Shown: positions 10,615 through 21,397 of the stretch, piece after piece
Position numbering within the stretch: position 1 is the stretch's first letter
Layout: every line of letters starts with the position of its first letter
NCBI GenBank assembly: GCA_016169955.1
Contig: JABJUM010000096.1
Location: 124,001-188,000 of the forward strand
Direction of reading: 5' to 3'
Source: Phytophthora vignae f. sp. vignae
Lineage: Eukaryota > Oomycota > Peronosporomycetes > Peronosporales > Peronosporaceae
Length of the DNA: 64,000 nt
Translations under genes and position numbers: made by a program
Notes under the pieces: generated by a model
Seen by the model: the letters and a program-made list of their open reading frames with translations, nothing else
Database searches by the model: none
What the model was told of the DNA's origin: nothing

Positions 10615-11673
10615 CTACTTGCCCGTCTTCCGCTTCTTGTTGGCGGACTGGCGCTGTTGCTTCTCGCTGATCTTCTTAGCCAGCGACTTCTTGGCCTCCT
10701 CGCCCTTGCTCCAGTACTGACCGTCGCGCTGGCGGAAACTAGCCTTGGGTGCGCTGCCTGCCGCGTCCAGGCTGATGAGCACCATGCGGTCTCCAATCTT
10801 CATGCCACTGCGACGAGCAGCGGCCAGCGCCTCGTCCTCACTCGAGAACTCGACGTAGCCGAAGCCCTTCAGCTTCTTCGTGTGGTTCCAAATCGGCAGT
10901 CGGATGCTGGTGATCGTTCCGCACGAAGCCAGCGCCTCGCGGATCGTGTCCTCCTCCACCTCGTAGGGCAGCTGCTTGATGAACACCGTGCGGCATCCCT
11001 TCACCGCCTTCTTGTTGCTGTTCTGGTTCTTCTCCTTCAGCGCCATCTCCACGGCACGCGGGGCTTCGGCTCTACGGACGGACAAGTATCTGTTGAACAA
11101 GTACTGGCCGTCCAGCTTGAGCGCCTTCTTCAGCGCCGCCTCGTCATCGAACACCACGTGCGCGTAGCCACGAGGCTTGCCCGAATCCTGATACCGCGGC
11201 ATGCGCACCTCGCGCACTGTGCCACAGGACGAGAAGTGCGTCACCAGGTCACCCTCATTGGCTCGGTAGGGGATGCCCTCCACGTAAACCGTGGCCTCCG
11301 TCTTGCGGTCGATCTCTTCCTTGAGCTCCTCGTCCTGCGGCTCCTCCTGCTTCGTCTCCTTTTTGTCCTTCTTCTGCTTCTTCTCCTGTTTCACGGGGAC
11401 CTCCTCCTCATCTTCCTCAGCTTCATCATCTGAGGAATCCGCTGCAGCTTCTGTCTGCTCTTCGTTCAGCTCCGACTCGGACTCCGATTCAGACGCGGCC
11501 TCCGCCTTGGGCGCGGGGCGGAACATGGCGTTCTCCACCTCGTCGTCCTCGCTGTCAGAGTCACTTTCGCTGCTGCTCTCGGCAGATGAAGACGAAGACT
11601 CCGAGGCCTCAGCCTTCTTCACGGCGTCAGCGTCGCGGCTGCGCTTCTTGCTCTTGAACAGCGCGGGTGCCAT
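10615..11673 (-). CDS. Two-RRM nucleolar-type RNA-binding protein
   Basis: 352 aa, starting at ATG 11673. The N-terminal ~120 residues are low-complexity Ser/Asp/Glu tracts (CK2-type acidic stretches) mixed with Lys-rich clusters, as in nucleolin and related nucleolar proteins. Two RNA recognition motifs follow. RRM1 has TVYVEGIP (RNP2) and RGYAHVVF (RNP1). RRM2 has TVFIKQLP and KGFGYVEF. The C-terminus is a basic tail with RRKTGK-like ending typical of nuclear/nucleolar targeting. Probable role: ribosome biogenesis or pre-rRNA binding. RBM34-like or nucleolin-like are both possible, so no symbol is given. No introns seen. Confidence 0.85.
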   Translation of the reverse strand: MAPALFKSKKRSRDADAVKKAEASESSSSSAESSSESDSDSEDDEVENAMFRPAPKAEAASESESESELNEEQTEAAADSSDDEAEEDEEEVPVKQEKKQKKDKKETKQEEPQDEELKEEIDRKTEATVYVEGIPYRANEGDLVTHFSSCGTVREVRMPRYQDSGKPRGYAHVVFDDEAALKKALKLDGQYLFNRYLSVRRAEAPRAVEMALKEKNQNSNKKAVKGCRTVFIKQLPYEVEEDTIREALASCGTITSIRLPIWNHTKKLKGFGYVEFSSEDEALAAARRSGMKIGDRMVLISLDAAGSAPKASFRQRDGQYWSKGEEAKKSLAKKISEKQQRQSANKKRKTGK

Positions 11674-11841
11674 CACTACAATCGCGCTTTGGGCAATGAC
11701 GCTTGAAGAGCTTCAAGCCGCCTGCCCCAGTCAATATCGGGATGTGTTGATTGGCTGAAAATCGGATCTAGATTTTAAGCAAATAGGGGGCTATCAGCTG
11801 GCGACACACAAAAGAAGAGCAAAACACTTCCCACCAACAGC

Positions 11842-13567
11842 ATGAACTCGGACGAGGAGGAGGAGGTCAAGCTCTACAGCGCGCTGGAGCGCAACAAGAA
11901 GCGCCAGATGTTCGGTGCGTCTGCTGCCTGAGTCGATGGAGAATCTATGGGCCTGGAGATATCGCTCTCTGAGGTAGTTTGGAATCCTCATTCAAGCGCT
12001 GACGTCTTCACTTGCTTTGCCGATATTAATTTGGTTTCAGTGACGCTGTCGTCCTCATCTGACGACGACGGAGACGGCGACGATAGCGTCGACGACTTCA
12101 AGATCTTGACGACGCCTATCAAACGGCGGAGGCAGAGCGCGTCGCCTGGTAAAGCGAAGAAAGGGAAGAGCCCAGCGAAAGCAGGTGCGGTCTGAATGAG
12201 AGTGCGACAATTTGAAGAGGAAGGAGTATGAGGATATTTATTTGTTATTGCTACTGATGCCTGCAGCGAGAGCGATAGATCTGGACAGTGACGAGGATGA
12301 CGACGACCTGTACACGCCCAGTGAGCGCGAAGCGGAGCGTCTGCGGAAGCAGAAGATGGAGGAGGAGATCAGGAAGAAGCTCGAGAACGACCAGGTGCTG
12401 AACCAGACGCGAGCCATCTTTAACAAGGTTTCGACAGCCAAGAACAATCTCGAGGTGATTTCGCTCGACTCCGAGTCGGAGGACGAGGATGGCACCGAAA
12501 GCCCTTCCGAGGTGGAGGTCGTCGCGCCGCCTCCGCAGGCCGCAGTGGACGAAGGCCCGCGTATTACTCTGCACGTCCGCTCCAATGGCGGCGCTGTCGA
12601 AGAAATTGGCATCCACAAGGTAAACTGACTGTAAGGGACAAACGGTGCTGGTGGCTGTGTTTGACTCGTTGTGTGCACTGTGGCGTTTACAGAAAGAGAC
12701 GTTTGATCAGCTCTACGCAAGCTTTTGCGAGCTGCAAGGATTGCCACGGGAAGCTGTGCAGATGGCGCTGGACGGAGAGCCCTTGCCTCTTACTGGTACT
12801 CCTGAAAGCAAAGCCTTGGATTCGGGCGACATAATCGAAGCAAAGGTCGACTTCTCACAGCAGTGCGAAGCCAAGAAGATAAGTTACCTGCGCTTGCGGC
12901 TGGTGGTCTTCGGCAAGCGGTCAGAAATCTTCAAAATTGATTCGGTACGTTCGCGATCATGATTCCTTTTCACGGAATAATCGCTAAAATAATATGCATA
13001 TTGTTTCGTGCAGACAGCGACAGTCGAGAAACTACACGCTAGTTACTGCAAGCGCCACGGCATCATGAACCCGAGCGATGTAATTATGAGTGTGCAAGAT
13101 CAGGAGCTCCGACTGGATGAGCGACTGGCCTTTTACGGCCTCATAGACCTCGACGAGATTTCTGTCAAAGTCAACAGCGTCGTGGCGAGTCCGACGGCCA
13201 AGCCCCGGACTATAGATATACAGCTACGCTTTGCTGAGGGTGACCCGCAAACTCGCCAAATTGCCCCGGTACGTGAAGTTTCCATGGGGAGTTCATGGTT
13301 TTTTTTTTCTCACGGACATTTTGCAATTATAGAGCTCGAAGGTGGAAGTGCTGATAGCGAAAATTGCCCAAGAGATAAAATGCGAAGCGTCAAGTGTATC
13401 ACTCATGATCGACGGCGAGGAGATGGAAGCTTCCCAGTCCTTTAAGGTTCGTCTGTAACGTTACGATTGGAATCCTACGTACGAGTTAGCTCACTTGCAT
13501 TGTGTAGGACTACGATTTGGAAGGCGGCGAGTTGGTTGAGGTCAAGATTGCATCTTGGCGAACGTAA
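11842..13567 (+). CDS. Rad60/NIP45-like protein with three SUMO-like domains
   Basis: Seven exons: 11842-11914, 12041-12184, 12267-12619, 12693-12944, 13014-13268, 13333-13446 and 13508-13567 (416 aa, in frame). The N-terminal half is acidic and Ser-rich with several SSSSDDD / VISLDSESEDE clusters that resemble SUMO-interacting motifs. Three beta-grasp (ubiquitin-like) domains follow, near residues 175-260, 265-340 and 350-416. Rad60, Esc2 and NIP45 are known to have two such domains and act in SUMO pathways at stalled forks; here there are three. Each domain is split at the same place (before helix 1) by a phase-0 intron: after GIHK, KIDS and QIAP. No C-terminal di-glycine is present, so this is not a conjugated modifier. 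Function is inferred from family resemblance only. Confidence 0.8.
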
Positions 13568-13654
13568 CCAGCAACGTTTTTGAGTGGCATCGCGCTAGCT
13601 TAACTGTAAACTATCATACGCATTCCCGTTTTGCCAAGGAAGTTGTCGTCCACC

Positions 13655-14557
13655 CTACGCTTCCACTGGATCGGCAAATGTAACGCTGCGCTGCTCCTTG
13701 TGCTTTACTTTCGACAGCAACATCACCAGCACCAACGCCGCAACATGTGCAGCCAGCAACCCTCCGTACCAAACGGGCGCCCAGGGCGTGTCCAGGTCCA
13801 AGAACGGGTACGGCCAGAACCCCCGCGCCACTGTACCATGCACGATCCACGCAAACACCGCATACACCGACGGCCAGCCCATGATCAGCGGCAAGGCGTC
13901 TCTCGACACTTGGTGTCTCGAGGCGAAGAAGTCCACCTGCAATAGCACCACATTGGCTCCATGCTGGCAGTAACTCACTCCATTCAGGATTTTCTCGGGG
14001 TGGCCCGTCTTGACAGCGTACGGGTACAGCACGGCCCACACCACCGCGCAAATGAGCAGCGAGGCCGCCAGACACACGTCCAGCAGCAACTCCAGGTCGA
14101 TCCAGTGCAGGCCGCTGTCTCGGACGATCCTCCTGGGGCGGGCAAAGGTGCTACCACTGCCGTCATCGTCGGCGTCCACCAGCGCCGTGTAGCTCGCCGT
14201 CCTCTCGTCCAGTCGGCGCTGCAGCTGGCGCCGTGTGCGCCACCCGGCCCCGCAGAAGTACGCGCCTTGCAGGATGAAGTTCCAGGACGTGTAGAACGCC
14301 AGGCAACGGCCCCGAGAGCGCCACACGTCGCAGATTTGGATGAGCACGAAGAAGGTCGCGGCGCCGGCTCGGAACGCCAGCAGGGTGCGCAGGGACCAGC
14401 AGCTGCGCGGCTGCAGCAGTGCCGCGGCGTCGCTAGACAGCGGGAGACGATCGACGCGCCCGGAGCGCCGCGTGACCAGCCAGAAGGACGTGCACAGCGT
14501 CGCGACGAGCTCCGCAGCCACGATCAGCGTCTCCCATTCCTCGCGGTTGAGCGGCAT
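13655..14557 (-). CDS. Rolling-stone / FAR-17a-AIG1-like multi-pass membrane protein
   Basis: 300 aa from ATG 14557 (MPLNREEW). The open frame extends further upstream but that part looks non-coding. About six hydrophobic segments are visible: near residues 8-28, 58-78, 92-110, 165-190, 220-245 and 265-285. An FYTSWNFILQGAYF segment matches the conserved F-x-T-x-W-x-x-x-L-x-x-x-Y-F pattern of the rolling stone/AIG1 family. Some AIG1 proteins hydrolyse fatty-acid esters of hydroxy fatty acids through Thr and His residues. I cannot confirm catalytic residues here. Converges on the SUMO-like gene (87-bp gap). Divergent from the small ORF at 14741, sharing a 183-bp upstream region. Confidence 0.65.
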   Translation of the reverse strand: MPLNREEWETLIVAAELVATLCTSFWLVTRRSGRVDRLPLSSDAAALLQPRSCWSLRTLLAFRAGAATFFVLIQICDVWRSRGRCLAFYTSWNFILQGAYFCGAGWRTRRQLQRRLDERTASYTALVDADDDGSGSTFARPRRIVRDSGLHWIDLELLLDVCLAASLLICAVVWAVLYPYAVKTGHPEKILNGVSYCQHGANVVLLQVDFFASRHQVSRDALPLIMGWPSVYAVFAWIVHGTVARGFWPYPFLDLDTPWAPVWYGGLLAAHVAALVLVMLLSKVKHKEQRSVTFADPVEA

Positions 14558-14740
14558 CGCTGCTTTCCTCGAGAATGATGGGCTGCGCGCTGATTGGACG
14601 AAAAGTTGAAGTTGCCTCCACGTCCCGTTGATGATGCAAGAGGAAGGAAATGCTGGCGGAATCCTTGTAGATTGCCCTTGAGGCTTTGTGCCATTTTGCA
14701 ATCTGCCAGCGGCGGCGCGTGCAACAGACAGAGCGGCGAT

Positions 14741-14992
14741 ATGGCGGGTGTCCTGTACGTGGCGGTGGTGTCGCGAGTGATCGGGATGGCGGACACAGCG
14801 TTCCACTGGCTTCCGAGTTACCTGCGCGGGTCGAGAAGACGCAGCATCTACACGCCGAAGGAAGACTCCGACGTCGGCGCCTATGATGGGGAGTCGACCT
14901 CGCGCCATGCAATGGCCACACCGTTCGGTCGCGTGGATACTGCCACGCCTCGAGTGAGCAAACGAAATGCTGGGATCAAGATCGCGCTGTGA
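14741..14992 (+). CDS. Small hypothetical protein, 83 aa
   Basis: Begins at ATG 14741 (MAGVLYVAVVSRVIG), with a possible amphipathic or membrane-associated N-terminus followed by a basic, Ser/Thr-rich tail. No family was recognised. In favour: it is divergent from a membrane-protein gene, has a clean ATG, and its codon use looks like neighbouring genes. Against: short length and no splice structure. The upstream frame has no better start. Confidence 0.4.
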   Translation: MAGVLYVAVVSRVIGMADTAFHWLPSYLRGSRRRSIYTPKEDSDVGAYDGESTSRHAMATPFGRVDTATPRVSKRNAGIKIAL

Positions 14993-15048
14993 GAGGAGAG
15001 AGCTTGGGTGTCGTGTTCGATGAGCGTAAATACTGAACGAGAGATTAT

Positions 15049-16965
15049 TCAGTTGTCGTTCTTTCCGCCTGTTCGTTCGTTGACAACTAGGAACGATGAC
15101 GTCCACTTCCGCAGCACAGCTACAAGCTTGGTCGCTTCCAGCACGTTCTTCGAGTTGCCGAGCAGCTTGAGCACTTCATCGCATCGATGGGCGAGAACTG
15201 CTCGACTTTCACTCTCTTGTCCAGTGGCGACCTGACGGAAGAACCCCACGCACGCTCCACGCTTACCTTCCCAGTATTCGGGGTCTGGATCGAGTCTTTC
15301 CAGGACGTCGAAAGCCTTTGCGGCGTAAAAGTAGTGCTGAGCTTTGTAGCAGTCGTTGGCGATCTGCTTGAGTAGCTTGAACGCAGCCACCGAGTTCTCC
15401 ATCTTGAGATAGACTTCCCACGCCTGCGCGGCGCGACCACTGTGGATGTAGCACCGCGACAGCCAGCCACAGAACACCAGTTGAGACCGCAACTCTGGGC
15501 TCTGCACCCGAAGCAGCACTTCCTCGGCTTCACCATCGGCGCCTGTGGCTGCCAGCGCTATACCGTAGTTCCAGTTGAACGCGTCGTCGGTACTCAGGTA
15601 CGTGGAGATCGAGCTGAGGTACACGTTTGCATCACTGAACTCCTTGCGCAGCATGAAGTACGACGCCATGCACTGTCGGCCTGGAATCGTGTCGCAATCG
15701 TCGGGGGACGACCCCGCAGCATGAAAGTACTTCTCAGCGAGGAAAATGTGCTCTTTGGAGTGAGTTTGCTCGCCGATGACCGCGTGCAGTACGCCCTTAA
15801 TCGCACGCTCCGGAGTGGTCCGTGGTTCAAGGTCCTCCACCACGGCAAACGCCTTGTGGTATTCGCGACGCTTGAGGTGAAGAAGCACTAGGTTCAATTG
15901 AGCCTCCTCGAGGTGGCCCACCATAGGGCTCAGCACCCGCTCAGCCGCTGCCCCCTGCTTCTCAATCCCATTCGCTTCGCGATCAGAAGCCCGGAAGATG
16001 GCCAAGTTGTGCTGCATCACGTCCGTCATGGCCGATTCGGAGGGTTTTGAGCTTGTTGTCATTGGATGAGACGACTCGAGCGCTCCCTGGGTGCACGGGT
16101 GGTTGGGATATCGCCGCGCGTAGTCGTCGAGAATGGGCTTCGACTCACGAGCACTGTATAGCCGAAAGTTGCAGCTCGCCTTCAAGTTGGTGGCAAAGAA
16201 GCTGTCTGGGTGGCCGATCAAGTACACGGCCAGCAGCTCCAGAGCAACATCGTCGTAGCCCAGCTTGAAGTAACACAGCGCGAGATACACATGAAGAGCC
16301 GAGCCGCCTTCTTGACTTCCCTTGCTTGAATCGGATAGCAGCCTCTTGTAAATCTCCGCCGCCTCCTGGAAATTGAGCTGAGCAAAGCTGGTAGCCGCCA
16401 ACGCCAGTTGATCCTCGACTGAGTCCCGAGAGAGTTGCTGGTAGCGATCCAGTAGCGCCTGCTCGCCATGTTGCCGCTGATGGGTGAGCAGGAACAGAAG
16501 CCGATTGCACAAAGCACTGCGTGAACTGCTGAGCGCCGCATGCTCGGCGTCCTCGAAGTTTTGCAGGTAATACAGGCAGCACGCACGGCTCAACCGCCAA
16601 CTCTTGAGATCGGTTGCGCTCGCATCGCCAGTCGAAGCAGCTTCAATTAGCTGCTCGAAGTGAGATAGCGCCTCGCCGAAATCCCCACTGTGGAAATGGC
16701 AGTACGCGACCCACCAAGTGTTCAAGCGCCACGAGCTCAGATCACTCTCTTCTGGGGACCCCTTCTTCCTGCGGGTTCGATCTTGCTCGCTGTCCTCACG
16801 TCTCAAGACCCGCAGTAGCGTCAATGCCCCCACGAAGTCTCTCCTGTCCAGGTACGTATCCAGCTCAAAGACCTTGTCACGCGCAGGCTTCGACCTCTCC
16901 TGCACTTTGTGCGGGGACACCCTGCTGCTGGCCGCTGTCTGCTTCGGCTGCCTCGCCACAAACAT
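15049..16965 (-). CDS. IFT56: Intraflagellar transport protein IFT56 (TTC26/DYF-13)
   Basis: 638 aa in one exon from ATG 16965, slightly longer than animal TTC26 (about 554 aa). It is a TPR solenoid. The C-terminal third carries the family signatures: FNWNYGIALAATG, AWEVYLKME, IANDCYKAQHYFYAAKAFDVL and LDPDPEYWEGKRGACVGFF. IFT56 is part of the IFT-B complex that carries motility components into cilia and flagella. Its presence indicates a flagellated stage, consistent with oomycete zoospores. The N-terminal ~45 residues are basic and not conserved. An internal Ser/Thr-rich stretch near residue 300 looks like an insertion. It lies back-to-back with the FHA/coiled-coil gene stop, 78 bp away. 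Confidence 0.92.
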   Translation of the reverse strand: MFVARQPKQTAASSRVSPHKVQERSKPARDKVFELDTYLDRRDFVGALTLLRVLRREDSEQDRTRRKKGSPEESDLSSWRLNTWWVAYCHFHSGDFGEALSHFEQLIEAASTGDASATDLKSWRLSRACCLYYLQNFEDAEHAALSSSRSALCNRLLFLLTHQRQHGEQALLDRYQQLSRDSVEDQLALAATSFAQLNFQEAAEIYKRLLSDSSKGSQEGGSALHVYLALCYFKLGYDDVALELLAVYLIGHPDSFFATNLKASCNFRLYSARESKPILDDYARRYPNHPCTQGALESSHPMTTSSKPSESAMTDVMQHNLAIFRASDREANGIEKQGAAAERVLSPMVGHLEEAQLNLVLLHLKRREYHKAFAVVEDLEPRTTPERAIKGVLHAVIGEQTHSKEHIFLAEKYFHAAGSSPDDCDTIPGRQCMASYFMLRKEFSDANVYLSSISTYLSTDDAFNWNYGIALAATGADGEAEEVLLRVQSPELRSQLVFCGWLSRCYIHSGRAAQAWEVYLKMENSVAAFKLLKQIANDCYKAQHYFYAAKAFDVLERLDPDPEYWEGKRGACVGFFRQVATGQESESRAVLAHRCDEVLKLLGNSKNVLEATKLVAVLRKWTSSFLVVNERTGGKNDN

Positions 16966-17043
16966 ATCAATACCTATAAATGAGCGTGTCTGCTGGAGTG
17001 GGAGTGTCAGAAGTCGCCGTATCTACATTCTAAGCTTAGTTCG

Positions 17044-19165
17044 TTAGTTCGCTTTCGTGTCGTCACCCGCCTCGTCCTCCTCCGTCTTGCGTTCTTGGTC
17101 TGCTGAAGTTGTCCGGTAGAAACGCGACTGGGACATCGTAGCTGGCCTGCTCCCGCGGGCCTGCGCAGAGCGAGCACCGTATTGGTTGAATAACGGCGGC
17201 AAGCCTTGTGGGGTGTCGCTGCTCTTGGTCTCTTCGTCCACGGTTTGTGACTGATCGCCGGGCGAGGGCTCTGACTGTTCGTTGGACACCTGCGAGTCCC
17301 GGCGGCTGCGGGTTCGTTCCGAGTCTATCGAGTCCTGAGACTGACTTGACCCCGAGAGGTTCAACGCGTGATCCGCGGCTGCACGAATTTGCACAGTCAC
17401 TTGGTTTTCCTGTTCAGTGAGCTCGCTCACGACCTTTGCGTAATTCTGCTGTGCCTCGGCTCTCTTTCGCTGCAACACCTCCAGTTCAGCCGTCAACTGC
17501 TGCTGCCTCTCCGTCTCCACTAGGTGCTTTTTCGAGGGTGGGGTCCTGCAACATCATAACAGCAGCAATTTGTTAGAAACGTATGCACAGCCAAAGGTGT
17601 GGCAGCTACATAGAAGACGTACGTCAGAGGTCGCCCATCGCGAGATCCATAGGCAAACTCGTCCTCGGTGATCTGGAGTTTACGCTTCAGCTCTCCGATC
17701 TGAACGAAAAGGGTTTGTTAGATAATTGAGCGCACCCACATAGACTGAGTCTACGTACCTTTGACTCCAGGTCCACAACGGAGCGCACTTGATGAGGAGT
17801 CTTCGGGTCCGCTAGTACCTGGTGAATGACTCGTTTGAACTGATCACGCTCCTGTCGCAACTCCGACAGTTCCTTCTTCGAGGTCTCCTCTTGTTTGGTG
17901 GCTTCAGCTTTGGCCTTCTTGATGTCAGCTGCAGCTTCAGCCTTTACCTTCGCCAGCTCCTCCTCGTGCTTCTTTTTCAGCGCCTCGTTCTCTTTACGGA
18001 GAGCTTCCAGCTCCTGCTCTGCCTTCTGCAGCTTCTCCGCCTGGTTCTTCAGCTCGAGCTCTTTGTCCAGGATGATCAGACCGTACTTCGTTTTGAGCTC
18101 TGCAAGCTTGCTGTCGGGTGCCGGCACATCGGGTCGACGGCGCCTCTTGCCAGCAGCAGAAGACAATGGTGGCACTTGCGATCCACTATCGGGAGCAGAC
18201 TGCGTGGCAGGGGTGCTGCCCGGCTCACTCATTGGCTGGCTAGCATCTTCATCGTTCGACTGCTGGCTACTAGTCACCCGCCGGATCTTCTTCACGGGTC
18301 GAGGACGAGGCGGTGAACGCACCACCTTGGTTGGGCTCTGCGTACACTGGGTCTCCTCGTGGGTGCGCTTGCGCGTCCGATCCGCCACAGACATCTCATC
18401 GGCACTCATACGCGCATGGAGCTCTTCATTCTGCTGGGTCAACCCGCTAGGCCTGCAAGACGGCAAAATGGTTAGCCAGCCAGGTACAACAGCAGCATAA
18501 CTTCAAGCAGATGCTCCAAACGAACAGTATCTCAAGCCTGTACGCGATCTCCTTGACTTCTGAGTAACAGTAGTAGAGAAACAAAACAGCTACGTGTCAA
18601 TCCCCCTTCCAGTCCATTGAGCCTCCTTGAGGGTAGAAATTCTTCGCGAACCTTTAGCGTCGGGGGCTGTGAGGTGCATCACCCCGCCCTTCTTCAGCGT
18701 CGCCTTCTGTCTGTACCCAATCTTCACGCGGTCCACCCAAGTACCATAGCGACTACTTCACGACCACCCAAACGCAGATCAACCGCCGACCCTGTGTCTT
18801 AAATCTCAATTCCGCAGCAGTCGCAAAGGAATCCTCGTACCTCTGGTCCTCGATCTCAACGATAGGCTCTCCACGGCTGTCCTTGCCCCTCACTTTAATG
18901 ATACAGTGCTTCATACACGGAGTGAATCGACATATAGTTAGGTACCAGCAACTGAAGCAGCTCGGACGGCATTCAGGCTGAGACGTACCAGGCCGCTGAT
19001 GAAGTCCTTGGGGATGTGGAGATCGCATCGGTTGGCCACGCGGCCGACGCAGTGCCGGGAGCGGGACAGGTCGAAGTGGTCCGGCAGCGACGACCTGTGG
19101 CCCATAGAGATCAGCACGAGCCGCCCCCACGGGAGCAGCCTCGGCGGAGAAGGCGACGACGACAT
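17044..19165 (-). CDS. FHA-domain protein with C-terminal coiled coil (one-gene model)
   Basis: Preferred model, exons on the minus strand: 19165-18989, 18908-18841, 18755-18594, 18452-17759, 17699-17623 and 17545-17044 (559 aa, in frame). The N-terminal ~100 aa form an FHA phosphothreonine-binding domain: PWGRL, CVGRVANRCDL, ISGL joined by splicing to HCIIKV, EDQS joined to SRYGTWVD, and KIG. Then comes a basic, Pro/Ser-rich stretch with RPRPVKKIRR (nuclear signal), a long Glu/Lys/Ala coiled coil (about residues 260-350), a second short coil and a Ser-rich acidic tail. The FHA resembles CHFR/RNF8-type domains, but no RING is present. Alternative: two genes, an FHA-only protein ending at TAG 18590 (136 aa) and a coiled-coil protein starting at ATG 18409 (409 aa). 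The phase-compatible GTAGCT donor and TTGCAG acceptor between them favour fusion. Inferred role: nuclear phospho-signalling adaptor. Confidence 0.7.
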
Positions 19166-19365
19166 GGCGAGCTTCGTGCGGTTCGTGCCGGTATTCAAAA
19201 CTGAGCCTGTGGGTTGAAAGTGTTCTGCACACAAACCCAAATATTTGGAGAACGTTCTACATTTCGTCGATGCGGATTGGCTGAGAAGTTCTAGGTTTAG
19301 ATTGGTCGCTCGCACCCGGTATTTTGCCCAATCGGTGCGATCTCGGGTAACACTTGTAGCTGGCC

Positions 19366-20420
19366 ATGACGACCGCGCACCGCCCGACCTGGCACGCCGC
19401 CGTGGGCCAGTCGAACGAAGGAGGATGGCACGCAGGAGGTGCGTATAACTTCTCCACGCATGCAGCTACCAATTTTCGTGTCTTTATCCCGCATTCTGAC
19501 GCCTAGCACGACCGTTAAACGCTGACTGTGTGATGCTGCAGGCAAACTGAGCGAACAGACCTCGGCGCGAGACCTGCCGGTCCACAAGCGCCTTAAAATG
19601 CGGTACGCACGGCAGGCACTGGTGGTGGTATTGATGTATTTCAACATTACTTAGCTTCTCGTGGCTTCGTTTCTTGAATTCCAGTCAGGTTGGCCAGGGC
19701 ACGGCGAATGAGGTGGAGCTGCTGGACCTGCGCGAGGAACTGGAGCGCAAGGAGGAGAAGTACGAGCTGGAAAAGGGGCGCAAGAAGGACACTGCTCAAG
19801 GTGCGGTCTGCTGGCTATAGTGCTGAGAGGAGGCGCATAGGGCTGAGAGGTACTTTTTGTGATTGTTTGGTGGAACAGACAAACTGCGGCGACTGGAGGA
19901 GAACAAGAAGATTCTGCTGCTCGGCGACGCAGAAGCGGACGAGCGCGAGTCGCAGCTGAAGAAGATCGCGAGTAAATATGACGATGGAGACGACGGAGCT
20001 GACTCCGAAGATTCAAGCGACTCCGATAGTGACAGGTGCGCTAAGTGAGACTGCTTCACCAGTGCTCACTGAATCTTTAACTCATGATTCGCTTTATTTG
20101 CAAGCAGTGACGACGAGGATGAAGAGGCTGAGCTGATGCGAGAGCTGGAGAAAATCAAACAAGAGCGTGAAGAGGAGCGGCTACGCAAGGAAGAAGAGGA
20201 GCGGAAGGCAGCCGAACAGCAGTCACGCGAGGAGATCCTCCAAGGCAATCCGCTGACGCAGCAGCAAGCGGCAGGTAGCGCCAAGATGAAGCGCCGGTGG
20301 AATGACGACGTGGTCTTCAAGAACCAGTCCCGGAACGAGCCGGAGGTCAAGAAGCGCTTCATTAACGACACGATCCGCAACGACTTCCACCGCCGCTTCC
20401 TCAACAAATACATTCAGTAG
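19366..20420 (+). CDS. CWC15: Spliceosome-associated protein CWC15
   Basis: Five exons: 19366-19438, 19542-19602, 19685-19800, 19879-20035 and 20108-20420 (239 aa; human CWC15 is 229 aa). The N-terminus MTTAHRPTWHAAVG and the SARDLPVHKRLK motif match the family. The middle is a charged helix (LREELERKEEKYELEKG) and an acidic Asp/Ser stretch. The C-terminus has the family signature RRWNDDVVFKNQSRNEP, followed by KKRFINDTIRNDFHRRFLNKYI. CWC15 belongs to the Prp19/NTC-associated complex in activated spliceosomes. Each junction keeps phase (1, 2, 1, 2), which supports the model. It is divergent from the FHA gene, with 200 bp between starts. Confidence 0.95.
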
Positions 20421-20543
20421 TTACCTGGGCTGGCAGGAGCAAGGTGAAGGAGCGTTGTAAGGAATCATATACTTTTCATGGATTACCCCCGAGACCGACC
20501 CTACACGTAGCGTTTAGTCCTTCAGTAGGTAGCGACGCATACC

Positions 20544-21260
20544 CTAGCGTACTTTGACGATCATGCCGCCCACGAACTTGTGGACAGTCACGTCCTCGCC
20601 AGCATCATTCGTGGTCTGGCCTTTGACGTACTCGCCATCCTGTTGAAGGCCACTTGGGAACTTGAGCATGCAGTTCCCAATGGGATTCCCGTTCTCGAAC
20701 CTGCCGACATAGGAGCCGCCATCTTTGAACACCCATTTCCCGTTCGTGATGGTGTTGTCTGCCCATTCACCCACAAACAGACTTTTGTCCGCCGCGAACT
20801 CGTACGTGCCCTTGCCCGAGCGGATGCCGCTTTCGAACCTCCCGCTGAAGATGTCTCCGTTCGCGTACATGTACGAGCCTTCGCCCGTCATCTTGTCAGC
20901 TTTCCACTCGCCATGGTACGCGTCTCCATTAGCGAACGTCATCTTCCCAAGCCCGTTCTTGCTGCCGTTCACGTACGTTCCCTCAAACGTCGCGAGCACC
21001 GACACTAGCAGAGCACAAAGTGGCAGTCAGCACGCAAGAACAGTAAGACGACAGCACCCAGACGCCTTACATTCCCCCTCTGCGTTGCGCTGGTTCCACG
21101 TGTACTTCCCCTCTCCGTGCTTCAGCCGGTCCGGGCCGATAGTGCCTTCGAACGTGTCCCCATTGGCGTAGGTGATCTTCACTTCGCCCTCGCGACGCAG
21201 GTACTTGGCCTCTTCCGGGCGGTCGTCCACATAGCTCACCGAGTATTCCTGCGCCATCAT
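20544..21260 (-). CDS. MORN-repeat protein
   Basis: Two exons, 21260-21071 and 21004-20544 (216 aa). Two in-frame ATGs begin the frame (21260 and 21257). About seven MORN repeats of roughly 23 residues are visible: YANGDTFEGTIG, FEGTYVNGSKNGLGKMTF, YHGEWKADKMTGEGSY, FSGRFESGIRSGKGTY, FVGEWADNTITNGKWV, YVGRFENGNPIGN and a degenerate last one. MORN proteins bind membranes or scaffold cytoskeletal structures; RSPH1-like flagellar roles or phosphoinositide-linked roles are possible. No kinase or other domain follows, so the specific role is unknown. Starts are 138 bp from the Pth start on the other strand. Confidence 0.85.
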
Positions 21261-21397
21261 TGCCAGTTAGCAACAGCCGTAGCATTCGCTTAAACGCACT
21301 ACATCCATCATGCCATACCGCGTCTTCGCTCATTGCCTGCCTGGTCGATGTCCTCAACTCAAAGTGCACTTCGATCAATGCGTCGTTTCGTGCTCCG

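Noticed and set aside
13272..13445. Continuation of the SUMO-like exon 5 through the 13269-13332 intron as one frame
   Set aside because: Read-through breaks the third beta-grasp domain; a GTACGT donor and TATAG acceptor restore it in phase.
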